A stretch of 64,000 nt of DNA, taken from Bradyrhizobium algeriense (lineage in GTDB: Bacteria > Pseudomonadota > Alphaproteobacteria > Rhizobiales > Xanthobacteraceae). Within the stretch, counting starts at the first letter, position 1, and each line of letters begins with the position of its first letter. Below are positions 8,960 to 17,591 of the stretch, in pieces. Both the position numbers and the translations under genes were made by a program. The notes beneath the pieces were generated by a model. That model searched no databases, had not been told where the DNA came from, and saw only the letters and a list, made by a program, of their open reading frames with translations. The stretch lies in the NCBI RefSeq assembly GCF_003062295.1, contig NZ_PYCN01000008.1:124001-188000 (forward strand). The letters run 5' to 3'.

Positions 8960-9427
8960 TTACACCCGCGGCGCGACCAGATTCTCCACCTTCACGCCGT
9001 CGCGCTCCTCGATGATCTCCGCGATCCATTGCCGGTGACAATGGGTGTGGTCGCGCTCATAACAGAGAATGCACACCGGACCCGATTGCTTCACCAGCGC
9101 CGACAACTCGTCGAGTTGCTCCCGGGCCTGGGCCGTCTTCAGATGCGCCGAATAGATCTTGTGCAACAGGCCGAATTTCCCGCTGCGCGCGGCCTCGCGG
9201 CCGCTCTTCGGCGTCCCGAGGCCCTTGAGGTGCAGATAGGAAATGCCGCGCTCGTCGAGACCTGCGGCGAGTTGATTCTTGGAAAAGCCCGGCCGCCGCG
9301 AGGACGCGACCGCACGCACGTCAACCAAAAGCTTCACGCCGGCGCCCTCCAATTCGTCGAGCACCGCCTTCGAAGGCGTCTGCTCGTAACCGATCGTGAA
9401 GAGGAGGCGTTTGATCTTGCGGGCCAT
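8960..9427 (-). CDS. DUF488-family protein
   Basis: 155 residues from the ATG at 9427; a frame ten residues longer exists but begins with an unlikely leader. DUF488 hallmarks are present: LFTIGYEQTP at the start, LVDVRAVASSRRPGFSKNQL, YLHLKGLGTPKSGRE, and the C-terminal VCILCYERDHTHCHRQWIAE with its conserved Cys and His residues. The function of the family is not established; the Cys/His cluster suggests metal binding or nucleic-acid chemistry. It is a single gene, transcribed toward repeat 8826-8949. Confidence 0.9.
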   Translation of the reverse strand: MARKIKRLLFTIGYEQTPSKAVLDELEGAGVKLLVDVRAVASSRRPGFSKNQLAAGLDERGISYLHLKGLGTPKSGREAARSGKFGLLHKIYSAHLKTAQAREQLDELSALVKQSGPVCILCYERDHTHCHRQWIAEIIEERDGVKVENLVAPRV

Positions 9428-9568
9428 GTCGATCCAGACATTATGTCGCTGGCGCAAGGCTACGGTAATGGTCGATCGATTGCTACATCCGCGTTGTGGC
9501 CGGAGGTGGCGTGTCGCATAGTCCTGCGAAAGAGCCGGTCGATGGCCATTCTCGCTGGGGGAAACAAG

Positions 9569-10537
9569 ATGAACCGAATTAGCCGCTCATTGTGGACACT
9601 CGCGCTTCTCGTTTGCGGCGTTGCCGCAGCGCACGCCCAGACCGGCTATCCCGATCGTCCGGTGAAAATCATCGTCCCGATCGGTCCCGGCGGCAGTTAC
9701 GATCTGGTCGGGCGGCAGCTTGCGGATGCGCTGTCGAAGCGGATGGGGCAGGCCTTCGTCGTCGAGAACAAGCCGGGCGCCGGAACCGTCGTCGGCACGC
9801 AGGCAGCAAGCCAGAGCGAGCCGGATGGCTACACGCTGGTGGTCGGCGGGCTTTCCAACATGGCGTTCAATTCGGCGCTGTATTCGAAGCTCGCTTACGA
9901 TCCGCGCAAGGATTTCGTACCGGTCGCGCTGATCTACAAGTTCGGTTACGTGATGGTCGGCCGCAAGGATTTGCCGCATGGCAAGCTGGCGGACATCGTC
10001 GCCGCCGCAAAGGCCAACCCGGGCTCGATTTCGGTGGCGACCGCCGGCGTCGGCACCGGCCAGCATCTGGTGGCGGCCGCGTTCATGAAGGCGGCCGGCG
10101 TAAAATTTCAGGAGATACCCTACAAGGGTTCGCCGCCGGCCTTCACCGACCTGCTCGCCGGCCGTATCGACCTGTTCTTCGATTCGAACGCTGCTGGGCT
10201 GCCTTACGTGCAGTCAGGTCAGGCGAAGGGCATTGCGGTGCTGGCGTCGAAGCGCAGCCCGCTGGCGCCCGACGTGCCGACGATGTCGGAAGCCGGCGTG
10301 CCCGGCCTCGATGTCGATTCCTGGCTCGGGATATTCGCACCCGCAAAGACGCCGCCGGATGCGATCGCAAAACTGCGGAAGGAAATCCGCGCCTCGCTGC
10401 CCGAACTCAAGGAGCGTTTCGAGAAGAGCGGCGGAGAGGTGTGGGATCTGCCGGATGACAAGCTCGACGCCTTCGTCGCCTCCGAATACGACAACTGGAC
10501 AAAACTGATCCGCGAGGCCGGTATCAAGCTCGATTGA
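9569..10537 (+). CDS. Bug-family tripartite tricarboxylate-type solute-binding protein
   Basis: 322 residues. The open frame continues far upstream, but the ATG at 9569 has GGGGGA eight bases before it and is followed by a signal peptide (SLWTLALLVCGVAAAHA). The mature protein starts with YPDRPVKIIVPIGPGGSYDLVGRQLA, then FVVENKPGAGTVVGTQAA, typical of Bug proteins. IPYKGSPPAFTDLLAGRIDLFFD is the usual C-lobe motif. Such proteins bind carboxylates or other small anions in the periplasm. No TctA/TctB membrane genes lie nearby, as is common for the many orphan members. Confidence 0.93.
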   Translation: MNRISRSLWTLALLVCGVAAAHAQTGYPDRPVKIIVPIGPGGSYDLVGRQLADALSKRMGQAFVVENKPGAGTVVGTQAASQSEPDGYTLVVGGLSNMAFNSALYSKLAYDPRKDFVPVALIYKFGYVMVGRKDLPHGKLADIVAAAKANPGSISVATAGVGTGQHLVAAAFMKAAGVKFQEIPYKGSPPAFTDLLAGRIDLFFDSNAAGLPYVQSGQAKGIAVLASKRSPLAPDVPTMSEAGVPGLDVDSWLGIFAPAKTPPDAIAKLRKEIRASLPELKERFEKSGGEVWDLPDDKLDAFVASEYDNWTKLIREAGIKLD

Positions 10538-10545
10538 CCGCGAAA

Positions 10546-11370
10546 TTATTTGACGCGTTCGATCAGCTCCATCGCGCCCGCCGGCGCGCGCACCTTGCCC
10601 TCGTGGATGACGTAAGCGAACACGTCGCGCGGCGTCTTGGCGGACTTGGCCTTGTCGACGCGCGGCAGATCGTCGGGCTCGCCGCCGCCGGCCCAGGCCT
10701 GAAAGCGCTTGGCCCAGGCGTCGAGCTGCTTCGGCGGATAGCAGGTCTTGAGCTCGTCATTGCCCTTCTGCAGCCGCGCATAGACGAAGTCGCTGACGAC
10801 GTCGGCAATCGCCGGATATTTGCCGTGCTCGGCGAATACGACGGGCGTCTCGAACTTGCGCAGCAACGCGATGAAGTCGGGCACGCAGAAACTGTCATGC
10901 CGCACCTCGACGACGTGGCGTAGCGCGCGCCCTTCGAGTTTGCGCGGCAGCAGTTCGAGGAACTTGCCGAAATCGGCTTCGTCGAATTTTTTGGTCGGTG
11001 CGAACTGCCACAGCACGGGACCGAGCCGGTCGCCGAGTTCCAGCACGCCGGAATCATAGAAGCGTTTTACGGAATCGCCGGCCTCCGCCAGCACACGGCG
11101 ATTGGTTGCGAAGCGCGGCCCCTTCAACGAAAACACGAATCCGTCCGGCACCTCGCGCGCCCATTTGCGAAAACTCTCCGGCTTCTGCGAGCCGTAATAC
11201 GTACCGTTGATTTCGATCGAGGTCAGCTTCGAGGCGGCGTAGGACAGCTCCTTCGCCTGCGTCAGCTTCTCGGGATAAAACACCCCGCGCCACGGTTCGA
11301 AGGTCCAGCCGCCGATGCCGATATAGATGTTGCCGCTGTTTTTCGCGGTCGATTTCGAAGGCTTGCTCAC
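10546..11370 (-). CDS. DUF72-family protein
   Basis: About 274 residues. NIYIGIGGWTFEPWRGVFYP begins the conserved TIM-barrel-like fold, with IEINGTYYGSQKPESFRKWA, VPDGFVFSLKGPRFAT, GPVLWQFAPTKKF, VEVRHDSF and FVYARLQ following, as in YecE-type proteins. The start is uncertain: a GTG at 11370 is used here because residues upstream are low in conservation features, but it has no good ribosome-binding site. The family function is unknown. It converges on the Bug gene with only eight bases between stops. Confidence 0.88.
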   Translation of the reverse strand: MSKPSKSTAKNSGNIYIGIGGWTFEPWRGVFYPEKLTQAKELSYAASKLTSIEINGTYYGSQKPESFRKWAREVPDGFVFSLKGPRFATNRRVLAEAGDSVKRFYDSGVLELGDRLGPVLWQFAPTKKFDEADFGKFLELLPRKLEGRALRHVVEVRHDSFCVPDFIALLRKFETPVVFAEHGKYPAIADVVSDFVYARLQKGNDELKTCYPPKQLDAWAKRFQAWAGGGEPDDLPRVDKAKSAKTPRDVFAYVIHEGKVRAPAGAMELIERVK

Positions 11371-11476
11371 GGGAGGGCTCGTCGGAAAATGGGGGAGGGA
11401 GCTAGTGCATGTTACCCAAGTCGGCACTGATTGGCCAGTTTTGCCAGGCGCCGGGTCAAAGGCATGATCCCTCAAC

Positions 11477-11502
11477 AAAAAAGGCTCCGGAAAACCGGAG
11501 CC
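11477..11502 (-). terminator. Rho-independent terminator of the phasin gene
   Basis: Read on the minus strand, GGCTCCGG-TTTT-CCGGAGCC forms a perfect 8-bp stem followed by six T residues. It starts about 44 bases after the phasin stop. Confidence 0.9.
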
Positions 11503-11545
11503 TCTTGCTTCCATCAATTTGCGTCGAGCCGGTCCCGAATGAACC

Positions 11546-12199
11546 TCAGGGCTTGCCGTGCGATGCCGGCGACTTGCTCGTCAACCCTTTGAACGGGTCG
11601 AGGGTTTGCTTGGCAAGGCGGTTGTGGAGTTCGCAGATCTTCTGGGATTCGGCGACCGAAGTTTCATAAGCCCGCTTCACGAATTCGCTCTGAACCGTCA
11701 TTGCCTTGTCGAGCGAGCGAACGCCGCTGAGCTGTTCGACAAACGATCCGAACTCCTCGATCGATTTCCTGGTGTAGTCCCGATACGCATTTGCGATGGT
11801 CTGCAGGCTCACCGGCGCAGGCTCCGCCGCGGACTCGACTGGTGCGGGCTGGATCGACGCGGCCTCGGCGGGCGCAGCCTCGACTGGTGCGGGCTCGATC
11901 GACGCGGCCTCGGCGAGCGCGGCCTCGACTGGTGCGGGCTCGGCCGGCGAGGGCGTCGCGGCCGGCTGCGGCCCGGCAACGGCCTCGACTGGTTCGTCGA
12001 CGGCCGGCTGATCCACCTTCGGGCTCTCCGCGTGAACCGGTTCCGGTCGCGGTGGCTGATCCTGATCCGGGCTTTGCAATTCAACCGGCGCCGGGCTCAC
12101 GGCCGGGCTTTCCTGGGGAGCGGCTTTTTTGCCCCGCTCGCCCTTCCGGTTGCGCCGTCCGGATTTCCCGGCCGGTTTGCCCTGATCTGTATTCGACAT
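11546..12199 (-). CDS. Phasin-family protein with Pro/Ala/Glu repeat region
   Basis: 217 residues. A lysine/arginine-rich start (residues 1-28) is followed by a long Pro/Ala/Glu region (29-128) built partly from a 15-residue unit (EAAPAEAASIQPAPV type). The last 85 residues, SLQTIANAYRDYTRKSIEEFGSFVEQLSGVRSLDKAM and QSEFVKRAYETSVAESQKICELHNRLA, are a phasin domain. Phasins coat polyhydroxyalkanoate granules. The low-complexity insert may act as a spacer or bind partners. It is monocistronic, with its own terminator at 11477-11502. A longer-than-usual linker and a basic tail set it apart from plain phasins such as the gene at 28470-28931. Confidence 0.85.
   Translation of the reverse strand: MSNTDQGKPAGKSGRRNRKGERGKKAAPQESPAVSPAPVELQSPDQDQPPRPEPVHAESPKVDQPAVDEPVEAVAGPQPAATPSPAEPAPVEAALAEAASIEPAPVEAAPAEAASIQPAPVESAAEPAPVSLQTIANAYRDYTRKSIEEFGSFVEQLSGVRSLDKAMTVQSEFVKRAYETSVAESQKICELHNRLAKQTLDPFKGLTSKSPASHGKP
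11837..11945. repeat. 45-bp tandem repeat inside the phasin gene
   Basis: Units beginning GACTGGTGCGGGCT start at 11837, 11882 and 11927, an exact 45-base spacing, about 2.4 copies with few differences. The period is a multiple of three, so copy-number change would keep the frame. Confidence 0.88.
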
Positions 12200-12415
12200 C
12201 TTCTTCCCCTAATCCCTGTCAACCCAAAGGTCTAGACTCTGCCTTGTTTGCGATGGAATCGCGGTTCTTGCTTGTCCGTTACGCGGCGCTCGCGTGGTGA
12301 GATTTTGGAGGGCGGCGCAGGCCGCCCGATTTGTCGATGGCTGAGGCCGGGACTATTCCTCCACAAGCTTTTTCCGTGATATCAGTTCCCGGTCAGGCGT
12401 AGGAGATCGTTGAGC

Positions 12416-12613
12416 ATGAATTCGCAGTCATTCGCCGGTCTTTTGGGAGCCATCGTCGCATCGATCGTGATGGTGGTTGCAATCGCCTACGGGCCGATCG
12501 GCCAGTTCGGAAAGCCCCCCAAGCCGGCGAGCCTCCAGCAGCCCGCGCCGGCTCAGTCGGTTCCTGCGGCGCCAGCCCCGCGCGGGCCGGTGATTCGGGA
12601 AGTGCCGAATTAG
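12416..12613 (+). CDS. Small single-pass membrane protein
   Basis: 65 residues. ATG 12416 is preferred over a TTG at 12410 because AGGAG sits ten bases upstream. One membrane helix (FAGLLGAIVASIVMVVAIAYG) is followed by a proline/alanine/glutamine-rich tail (PKPASLQQPAPAQSVPAAPAP). No named family is recognised. It may be an envelope-anchored linker peptide. Confidence 0.65.
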   Translation: MNSQSFAGLLGAIVASIVMVVAIAYGPIGQFGKPPKPASLQQPAPAQSVPAAPAPRGPVIREVPN

Positions 12614-12931
12614 GGAAGGAGTCGCACCTAGCGGAATGCCCTGGGCATTCCTATCTAGCCTTTAACGGCGACGTTGACGCTTCAAAGCTCCGGCGCTGGA
12701 ACGACCATGAATAGTTTGGCTGCGCCGGATGTACGCGCGCCCTCTGTTCGTGGTCGTTGGCATTTTCAGAGCATTTTCAAGCGAAGCTGGCCCCCGATCC
12801 GGTGGCGGCTGTCGATTTGCCCACGCCGGACAGACGCCAGGTCGATTTCAACCCCGTCTTCACCGTCCAGTCACCTCGTTCCCCAAGCTCGCCTTGGCAT
12901 GTCGGGCGGTGGCGGATATACGCTGGCGATC
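12614..12931. other. Intergenic interval with truncated family C repeat
   Basis: No gene is supported. At about 12766-12790 AGAGCATTTTCAAGCGAAGC resembles the left end of the family C elements at 14069 and 37261. The reading frame of the next gene is open through part of the interval but lacks coding character. Confidence 0.5.
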
Positions 12932-14062
12932 ATGAATGACGCCATCAAACCGGGCCCCGAAACCCCGTCGCAGGCCGGTTTGCCTGAGCTTTCGGTCGTC
13001 GTGCCGACCTTCAACGAGCGCGACAACGTCACCGTGCTGTACCGGCGGCTGGAGGCCACGCTATCAGGCATTTCCTGGGAAGTGATCTTTGTCGATGACA
13101 ATTCCCCTGACGGGACCTGGGAAGTGGTGCGGGGGCTGGCGCGGAAGGACTCCCGCGTCCGCTGTGTCCGCCGGATCGGGCGCCGCGGACTGTCGGGTGC
13201 ATGCATCGAGGGCATTTTGGCCTCGAGCGGCCCCTATGCGGCTGTCATCGACGCCGATCTGCAGCATGACGAAACGCAACTGCCGAAGATGGTCGCGCTG
13301 CTGCGGAGCGGCGAGGCGGAACTCGTGGTCGGCAGCCGCTATATCGAGGGCGGTAGCGCCGACAGTTTCAACCAGCAGCGGGCAGGGGCCAGCCAGCTTG
13401 CAACCGAGGTCGCCAGGCGCGTGCTGAAGGTCGAGGTCGCCGATCCCATGAGCGGCTTCTTCATGATCCGCCGCGACTGCTTCGAGCAACTGGCGCCGCA
13501 GCTCTCCATCCAGGGCTTCAAGATACTGCTCGATGTCATCGCCACCGCGCAGGGCAAGCTGCGCGCCATCGAAATTCCCTACACTTTCGGTTCGCGCCAG
13601 CACGGCGAGAGCAAGCTCGATTCCATGGTGGCGCTGGACTTCCTCGGCCTGGTGCTGGCCAAGCTGACCAACGACGTGGTCTCGCTGCGCTTCCTGCTGT
13701 TCGCAATGGTCGGGGGCACTGGCCTTGTCGTGCACCTCACGGCGCTGTTCATCGCGCACGAAATCTTCCAGATGCCGTTTGCGGAGGCGCAGGCCACCGG
13801 CGCGCTGATTGCGATGACCAGCAACTTCATCCTCAACAATTTTCTCACCTATCGCGACCAGCGGCTGAAGGGATTTGCGATCCTGCGCGGCCTGCTGCTG
13901 TTCTATCTCGTCTGCGGCGTCGGGCTGCTCGCCAATGTCGGCGTCGCGTTCGCGGTCTTCGACCAGGAACCGATCTGGTGGCTGGCAGGCGCCGCCGGCG
14001 CGCTGATGGGCGTGGTCTGGAACTACGCGATGTCGGGACTGTTCGTCTGGCGCAAGCGGTGA
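12932..14062 (+). CDS. Polyprenyl-phosphate glycosyltransferase (GT2) with GtrA-like membrane domain
   Basis: 376 residues from ATG 12932. Residues 1-235 form a dolichol-phosphate-mannose-synthase-like GT2 domain: LSVVVPTFNERDNV, VIFVDDNSPDGTW, AAVIDADLQHDET with the metal-binding DAD, and MSGFFMIRRDCF. Residues about 245-376 hold four membrane helices of the GtrA type (SNFILNNFLTYRD). Such enzymes load a sugar from a nucleotide donor onto undecaprenyl phosphate at the membrane. The GT39-like gene that follows is the expected user of that lipid-linked sugar. Confidence 0.92.
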   Translation: MNDAIKPGPETPSQAGLPELSVVVPTFNERDNVTVLYRRLEATLSGISWEVIFVDDNSPDGTWEVVRGLARKDSRVRCVRRIGRRGLSGACIEGILASSGPYAAVIDADLQHDETQLPKMVALLRSGEAELVVGSRYIEGGSADSFNQQRAGASQLATEVARRVLKVEVADPMSGFFMIRRDCFEQLAPQLSIQGFKILLDVIATAQGKLRAIEIPYTFGSRQHGESKLDSMVALDFLGLVLAKLTNDVVSLRFLLFAMVGGTGLVVHLTALFIAHEIFQMPFAEAQATGALIAMTSNFILNNFLTYRDQRLKGFAILRGLLLFYLVCGVGLLANVGVAFAVFDQEPIWWLAGAAGALMGVVWNYAMSGLFVWRKR

Positions 14063-14068
14063 CGCGAC

Positions 14069-14157
14069 AGCGTTTTCGAGCGAAGTGGATGCCGGCTCGC
14101 GTGATGAAAACGTATCAAAACGATAAAGTGGAGCCTGGTTCTGATTTGATCAGAACC
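14069..14157. repeat. Palindromic repeat, family C
   Basis: It opens with AGCGTTTTCGAGCGAAGTGG and ends with a tight hairpin GGTTCTGAT-TTG-ATCAGAACC at 14137-14157. The same arms occur at 37261-37361. It separates two glycosyltransferase genes, with the hairpin 14 bases before the next start codon. Confidence 0.85.
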
Positions 14158-14171
14158 AAAAGGGCACCAAA

Positions 14172-15671
14172 ATGAATCCGAACGAGGCGCGGGTTGCCCT
14201 CAATACGGGTCTGGCGATCCTGGGGCTGGTGGCGCTACGCCTGATTGCCGCGGCGGTCACGCCGATCACCTTCGACGAAGCCTATTACTGGATGTGGTCG
14301 AAGCATCTCGCCGGCGGCTATTACGATCATCCGCCGATGGTCGCGGTGGTGATCCGGCTCGGCACGATGATCGCAGGCGATACCGAGTTCGGCGTGCGGC
14401 TGGTCTCGATTCTGCTGGCGCTGCCGATGAGCTGGGTGATCTATCAGGCCGCGGCCATGCTGTTCGGCAGCCGGCGCGTAGCCGCCTCATCGGCGATCCT
14501 TCTGAACATCACGCTGATGGCCGCGGTCGGCACCATGATCGTCACGCCGGACGCGCCGCTCCTGGTGGCTTCCAGTCTTCTGGTATTTGCGCTCGCCAAG
14601 GTGCTGCATACCGGCCGCGGCGTGTGGTGGCTGGCGGTCGGCGCCGCCGCCGGTTGCGCGTTGCTGTCGAAATACACCGCGCTGTTCTTCGGGCCGGCGA
14701 TCCTGATCTGGCTGGTTGCCGTTCCCAAACTGCGGCACTGGCTGATCTCGCCCTGGCTTTATCTCGGCGGGCTCGTGGCGCTAGTTCTGTTTGCGCCGGT
14801 CATTCTCTGGAACGCCGGGCACCACTGGGTCTCCTTCATCAAGCAGATGGGGCGGGCGAGGATCGAGGATTTCCGCCCGGTCTTCATCGCCGAACTGATC
14901 CCGACGCAGATCGCATTCGCGACGCCGCTGGTGTGGATGCTCGGCGCGATGGGGCTGTACGCGATCTACCGGCGCCGCGCTGGAACGTTGCCGGCGCGTG
15001 CGCTCGTCAATTCGATGTTCTGGGTCATCGTCGCCTATTTCGTCTGGCATTCGCTGCATGCCCGCGTCGAGGCCAACTGGTTTGCGCCGGTCTACCCGGC
15101 ATTCGTAATCGCCGCCGCCGTCGCCGCGCATCTGGTCGATTGGGAGCCGCGCCGGCAACGGCTGGTCGATTTCTGCCGGCGCTGGGCAGCGCCGGGCGGT
15201 GTCCTGATGTTCGTGCTATTGGTCGTGCAGGCCGACACCGGCGTGCTGTCGGGCTATCGCCGCGATGCCACTGTGCGCAGCGTCGGTATCGGCTGGCGTG
15301 AAACGGCCGGCGCGATCGAAGCGGCGAGGGCGCGAACGGGAGCCACATGCGTACTGGCCTCGGACTACGGCACCACCGGCTGGCTTGCCTTCCATCTGCC
15401 GAAGGGGACCTGCGTTGCGCAGCAGAACCAGCGTATCCGCTGGGTCAACATGCCCGAGCCCGATGCGGCGCAGCTAGCCGGGCCGTTGCTCTACGTCCGC
15501 GAGGTCTGGCCCGGCGAAGCTCCCTTGAAGGACATGTTCGCCCGCGTCGAGAAGGTCGGCGAGGTCGAGCGCAGGCGCCGCCCGCTCGTGATCGAGACCT
15601 ATGCGCTGCATCTGCTGGAAGGGCCGAAGGGCGAGGTATTCGACCGCACGCCGCCGCCGGAACTGCAGTAG
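14172..15671 (+). CDS. GT39/ArnT-like polytopic glycosyltransferase
   Basis: 499 residues with about ten to twelve membrane helices. The first extracytoplasmic loop carries TFDEAYYWMWSKHLAGGYYDHPPM, with the conserved Asp-Glu pair expected for the catalytic loop of GT39/GT83 enzymes. A soluble C-terminal part begins at about residue 365. These proteins move a sugar from a polyprenyl-phosphate carrier to a lipid, glycan or protein on the periplasmic side. Together with the GT2-GtrA gene just upstream it forms a loader and transferase pair. The acceptor is unknown; lipid A, hopanoid or protein are possible. Confidence 0.9.
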   Translation: MNPNEARVALNTGLAILGLVALRLIAAAVTPITFDEAYYWMWSKHLAGGYYDHPPMVAVVIRLGTMIAGDTEFGVRLVSILLALPMSWVIYQAAAMLFGSRRVAASSAILLNITLMAAVGTMIVTPDAPLLVASSLLVFALAKVLHTGRGVWWLAVGAAAGCALLSKYTALFFGPAILIWLVAVPKLRHWLISPWLYLGGLVALVLFAPVILWNAGHHWVSFIKQMGRARIEDFRPVFIAELIPTQIAFATPLVWMLGAMGLYAIYRRRAGTLPARALVNSMFWVIVAYFVWHSLHARVEANWFAPVYPAFVIAAAVAAHLVDWEPRRQRLVDFCRRWAAPGGVLMFVLLVVQADTGVLSGYRRDATVRSVGIGWRETAGAIEAARARTGATCVLASDYGTTGWLAFHLPKGTCVAQQNQRIRWVNMPEPDAAQLAGPLLYVREVWPGEAPLKDMFARVEKVGEVERRRRPLVIETYALHLLEGPKGEVFDRTPPPELQ

Positions 15672-15684
15672 GGCGCGCGGCCGG

Positions 15685-17580
15685 TCACTCCGCGGCGTCG
15701 GGGTGCGTGCGTTGATCCACCGTGGGTTGTTCGCTCCGCCACAGCCAGACCGTGAGCGAGCCTGATCGGCCGCGAATCTGCGTCTCGACGGGGCCGGCAA
15801 GGCTGCCGGTCTTCAGCTGTGCACCGGTGCGCTCCGCTGCGATGCGCAACGTATCGCTCAGCGCCAATCGGACATCGTGGCGGGCTGCCACTTCCATCAG
15901 GCGGCTCGCCACGTTCACGGTGTCGCCGGTTGCCGTGATGTGCTGATGGTTGCGGCCGCCGAGCCGGGAGGCGACGATCGGTCCGAAATGCGCGCCGATC
16001 TTGAAGCCTATGCGCAATCCGATCGGCGGCGGCAAGGCCTCGATCCAGCGTTCGGTCTTGACGCAGAGCGCGATCGAACATTGCGCCGCGCGCGCCGCGT
16101 CATCCAGAGCCGCCTCCGGCAGGCCGAACAGGATCATGGCGCCATCGCCGAGGAAGCTCGTGATCATGCCGCCGCACCGCGTCACTTCCTTGTCGACCAG
16201 GGCGTGAAACTCCTTCAATAGCCCCCGCGTGGCATCCGGATCGAGGGTTTCGCTGAGCGAGGTAAATCCGGACAGATCGACGAACACGACGGCGGCATTC
16301 TGTCTGACCGGCGCCAGCAGGAAATCCGGATCGCGCGTCAGCCATTGCTGCAGGCCCGGCGTCTGGAATTGTTCGAGCAGCTTGTTTTGGACGGCGAGAT
16401 GCTCTGCGCTGCGCCGGTCCGACCATAGTTGTAACGTACCGAACAGGACCACCGGCGGCACTGCCGCGGCCATTGTCGTCGCGGCGTCGAGCCATATGCC
16501 GTGCGCGAAAGCAACCGAATTGGCAGTCGCCCATGCCAGCATCACCGCGCTGACCGTGAGGAGACCGACTGCGTTTCGCCGCCACGCCAGCAAACCGACC
16601 AGCAGTACCGGGAGCAGGATCGTCGTGACGGCCTCGACGATACGAACCGGCCGGTCGCGCACGACGCCGTCTCCTGCGACCAGGTGCGTGATCGCGGTGG
16701 AAATGATTTCCACCCCCGGCATCAGTGAATCGAACGGCGTCGGAAAGAAGTCGCCGGCGCCGGTTGCCGTCGCGCCGAGGACGACAATCCGGCCCTGAAT
16801 GGCTTCCTTGTCGATCTGGCCGTCGAACAGATTTGCGGCGCTGACGGTGCGAATGGTGCGGCGCGGGCCGTAATAGGCAATCGGCAGCGCATAATCGGAA
16901 GCGGTCGCGATCGGCCGGTCGCCGAACAGCAGGCGGTCGGGCTCGATCGTCAGCTTCTGGCCGATCGCGATCGACGCGACGCGAAGCGGAAACGACAATT
17001 CGATTCTGTCGCGCGTCCGGAACAGCATTGGGACCGAGAGCGGCGTGCCGGTCTGGCGCGTCGTGACATTGGCGATGCCGACTTCCGCGTGGTCGGCCAA
17101 TGCCGGGAGCGGCAGCAGGAAGCGGTCGGCCTTCGGCAGGCGGGCCAGCGGCCCGTCGTCCTCCGCGGAAGGTTGAAGGATGTTCGAAAATACCGCCGCC
17201 GCCGCCAGCACGGTCGGACTCGCCGCGAGCGATTTTGCGAGCGCCGCATCGCCATCGGCGGGGCCCTTGTCGACCAGGAGAAGATCGATCGCGATGACCT
17301 TCGGCTCCAGCCGCGCGATCGCCTCGACGATCCTGGCTATCTCTGCGCGCGGCAGCGGATAGGTGCCGCCGAGTTTGACGATGGTGTCGTCGATCGCGAC
17401 GATCGTGACGAGGTCCGGCGGCGCCTTTACGCCGCGCGCAAGCGTTCGCACATCGGTCAATGCCGACTCGAGCCGGTCGAGAAACCGCAGATGGCCGCTG
17501 CTATGGCCGAGCCATATCGCGCCTGCCCACAATCCCGTGCAGAGCAGCGCAACCAGAATATGAGGACGTCGACGGCTCAT
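15685..17580 (-). CDS. CHASE2-domain class III nucleotide cyclase
   Basis: 631 residues. An N-terminal helix (ILVALLCTGLWAGAIWLG) precedes an extracytoplasmic CHASE2 sensor (about 35-325; VTIVAIDDTIVKLGGTYPLPR, VIAIDLLLVDKGP, GRIVVLGATATGAGDFFPTPF). Three further membrane helices (330-400) lead to a cyclase domain where VVFVDLSGFTS and SFLGDGAMILFG provide the metal-binding aspartates and TGDTVNVASRL the Asn/Arg pair. It should convert an external signal into cyclic nucleotide. It lies 11 bases downstream of the FecR-domain gene, so the two form an operon, and it converges on the GT39 gene. Confidence 0.94.
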   Translation of the reverse strand: MSRRRPHILVALLCTGLWAGAIWLGHSSGHLRFLDRLESALTDVRTLARGVKAPPDLVTIVAIDDTIVKLGGTYPLPRAEIARIVEAIARLEPKVIAIDLLLVDKGPADGDAALAKSLAASPTVLAAAAVFSNILQPSAEDDGPLARLPKADRFLLPLPALADHAEVGIANVTTRQTGTPLSVPMLFRTRDRIELSFPLRVASIAIGQKLTIEPDRLLFGDRPIATASDYALPIAYYGPRRTIRTVSAANLFDGQIDKEAIQGRIVVLGATATGAGDFFPTPFDSLMPGVEIISTAITHLVAGDGVVRDRPVRIVEAVTTILLPVLLVGLLAWRRNAVGLLTVSAVMLAWATANSVAFAHGIWLDAATTMAAAVPPVVLFGTLQLWSDRRSAEHLAVQNKLLEQFQTPGLQQWLTRDPDFLLAPVRQNAAVVFVDLSGFTSLSETLDPDATRGLLKEFHALVDKEVTRCGGMITSFLGDGAMILFGLPEAALDDAARAAQCSIALCVKTERWIEALPPPIGLRIGFKIGAHFGPIVASRLGGRNHQHITATGDTVNVASRLMEVAARHDVRLALSDTLRIAAERTGAQLKTGSLAGPVETQIRGRSGSLTVWLWRSEQPTVDQRTHPDAAE

Positions 17581-17591
17581 TTGCGTGTCTT

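Noticed and set aside
8813..9568. Upstream extension of the Bug-type gene to 574 codons
   Set aside because: It runs through repeat 8826-8949 and opposite the DUF488 gene; the signal peptide and ribosome site place the start at 9569.
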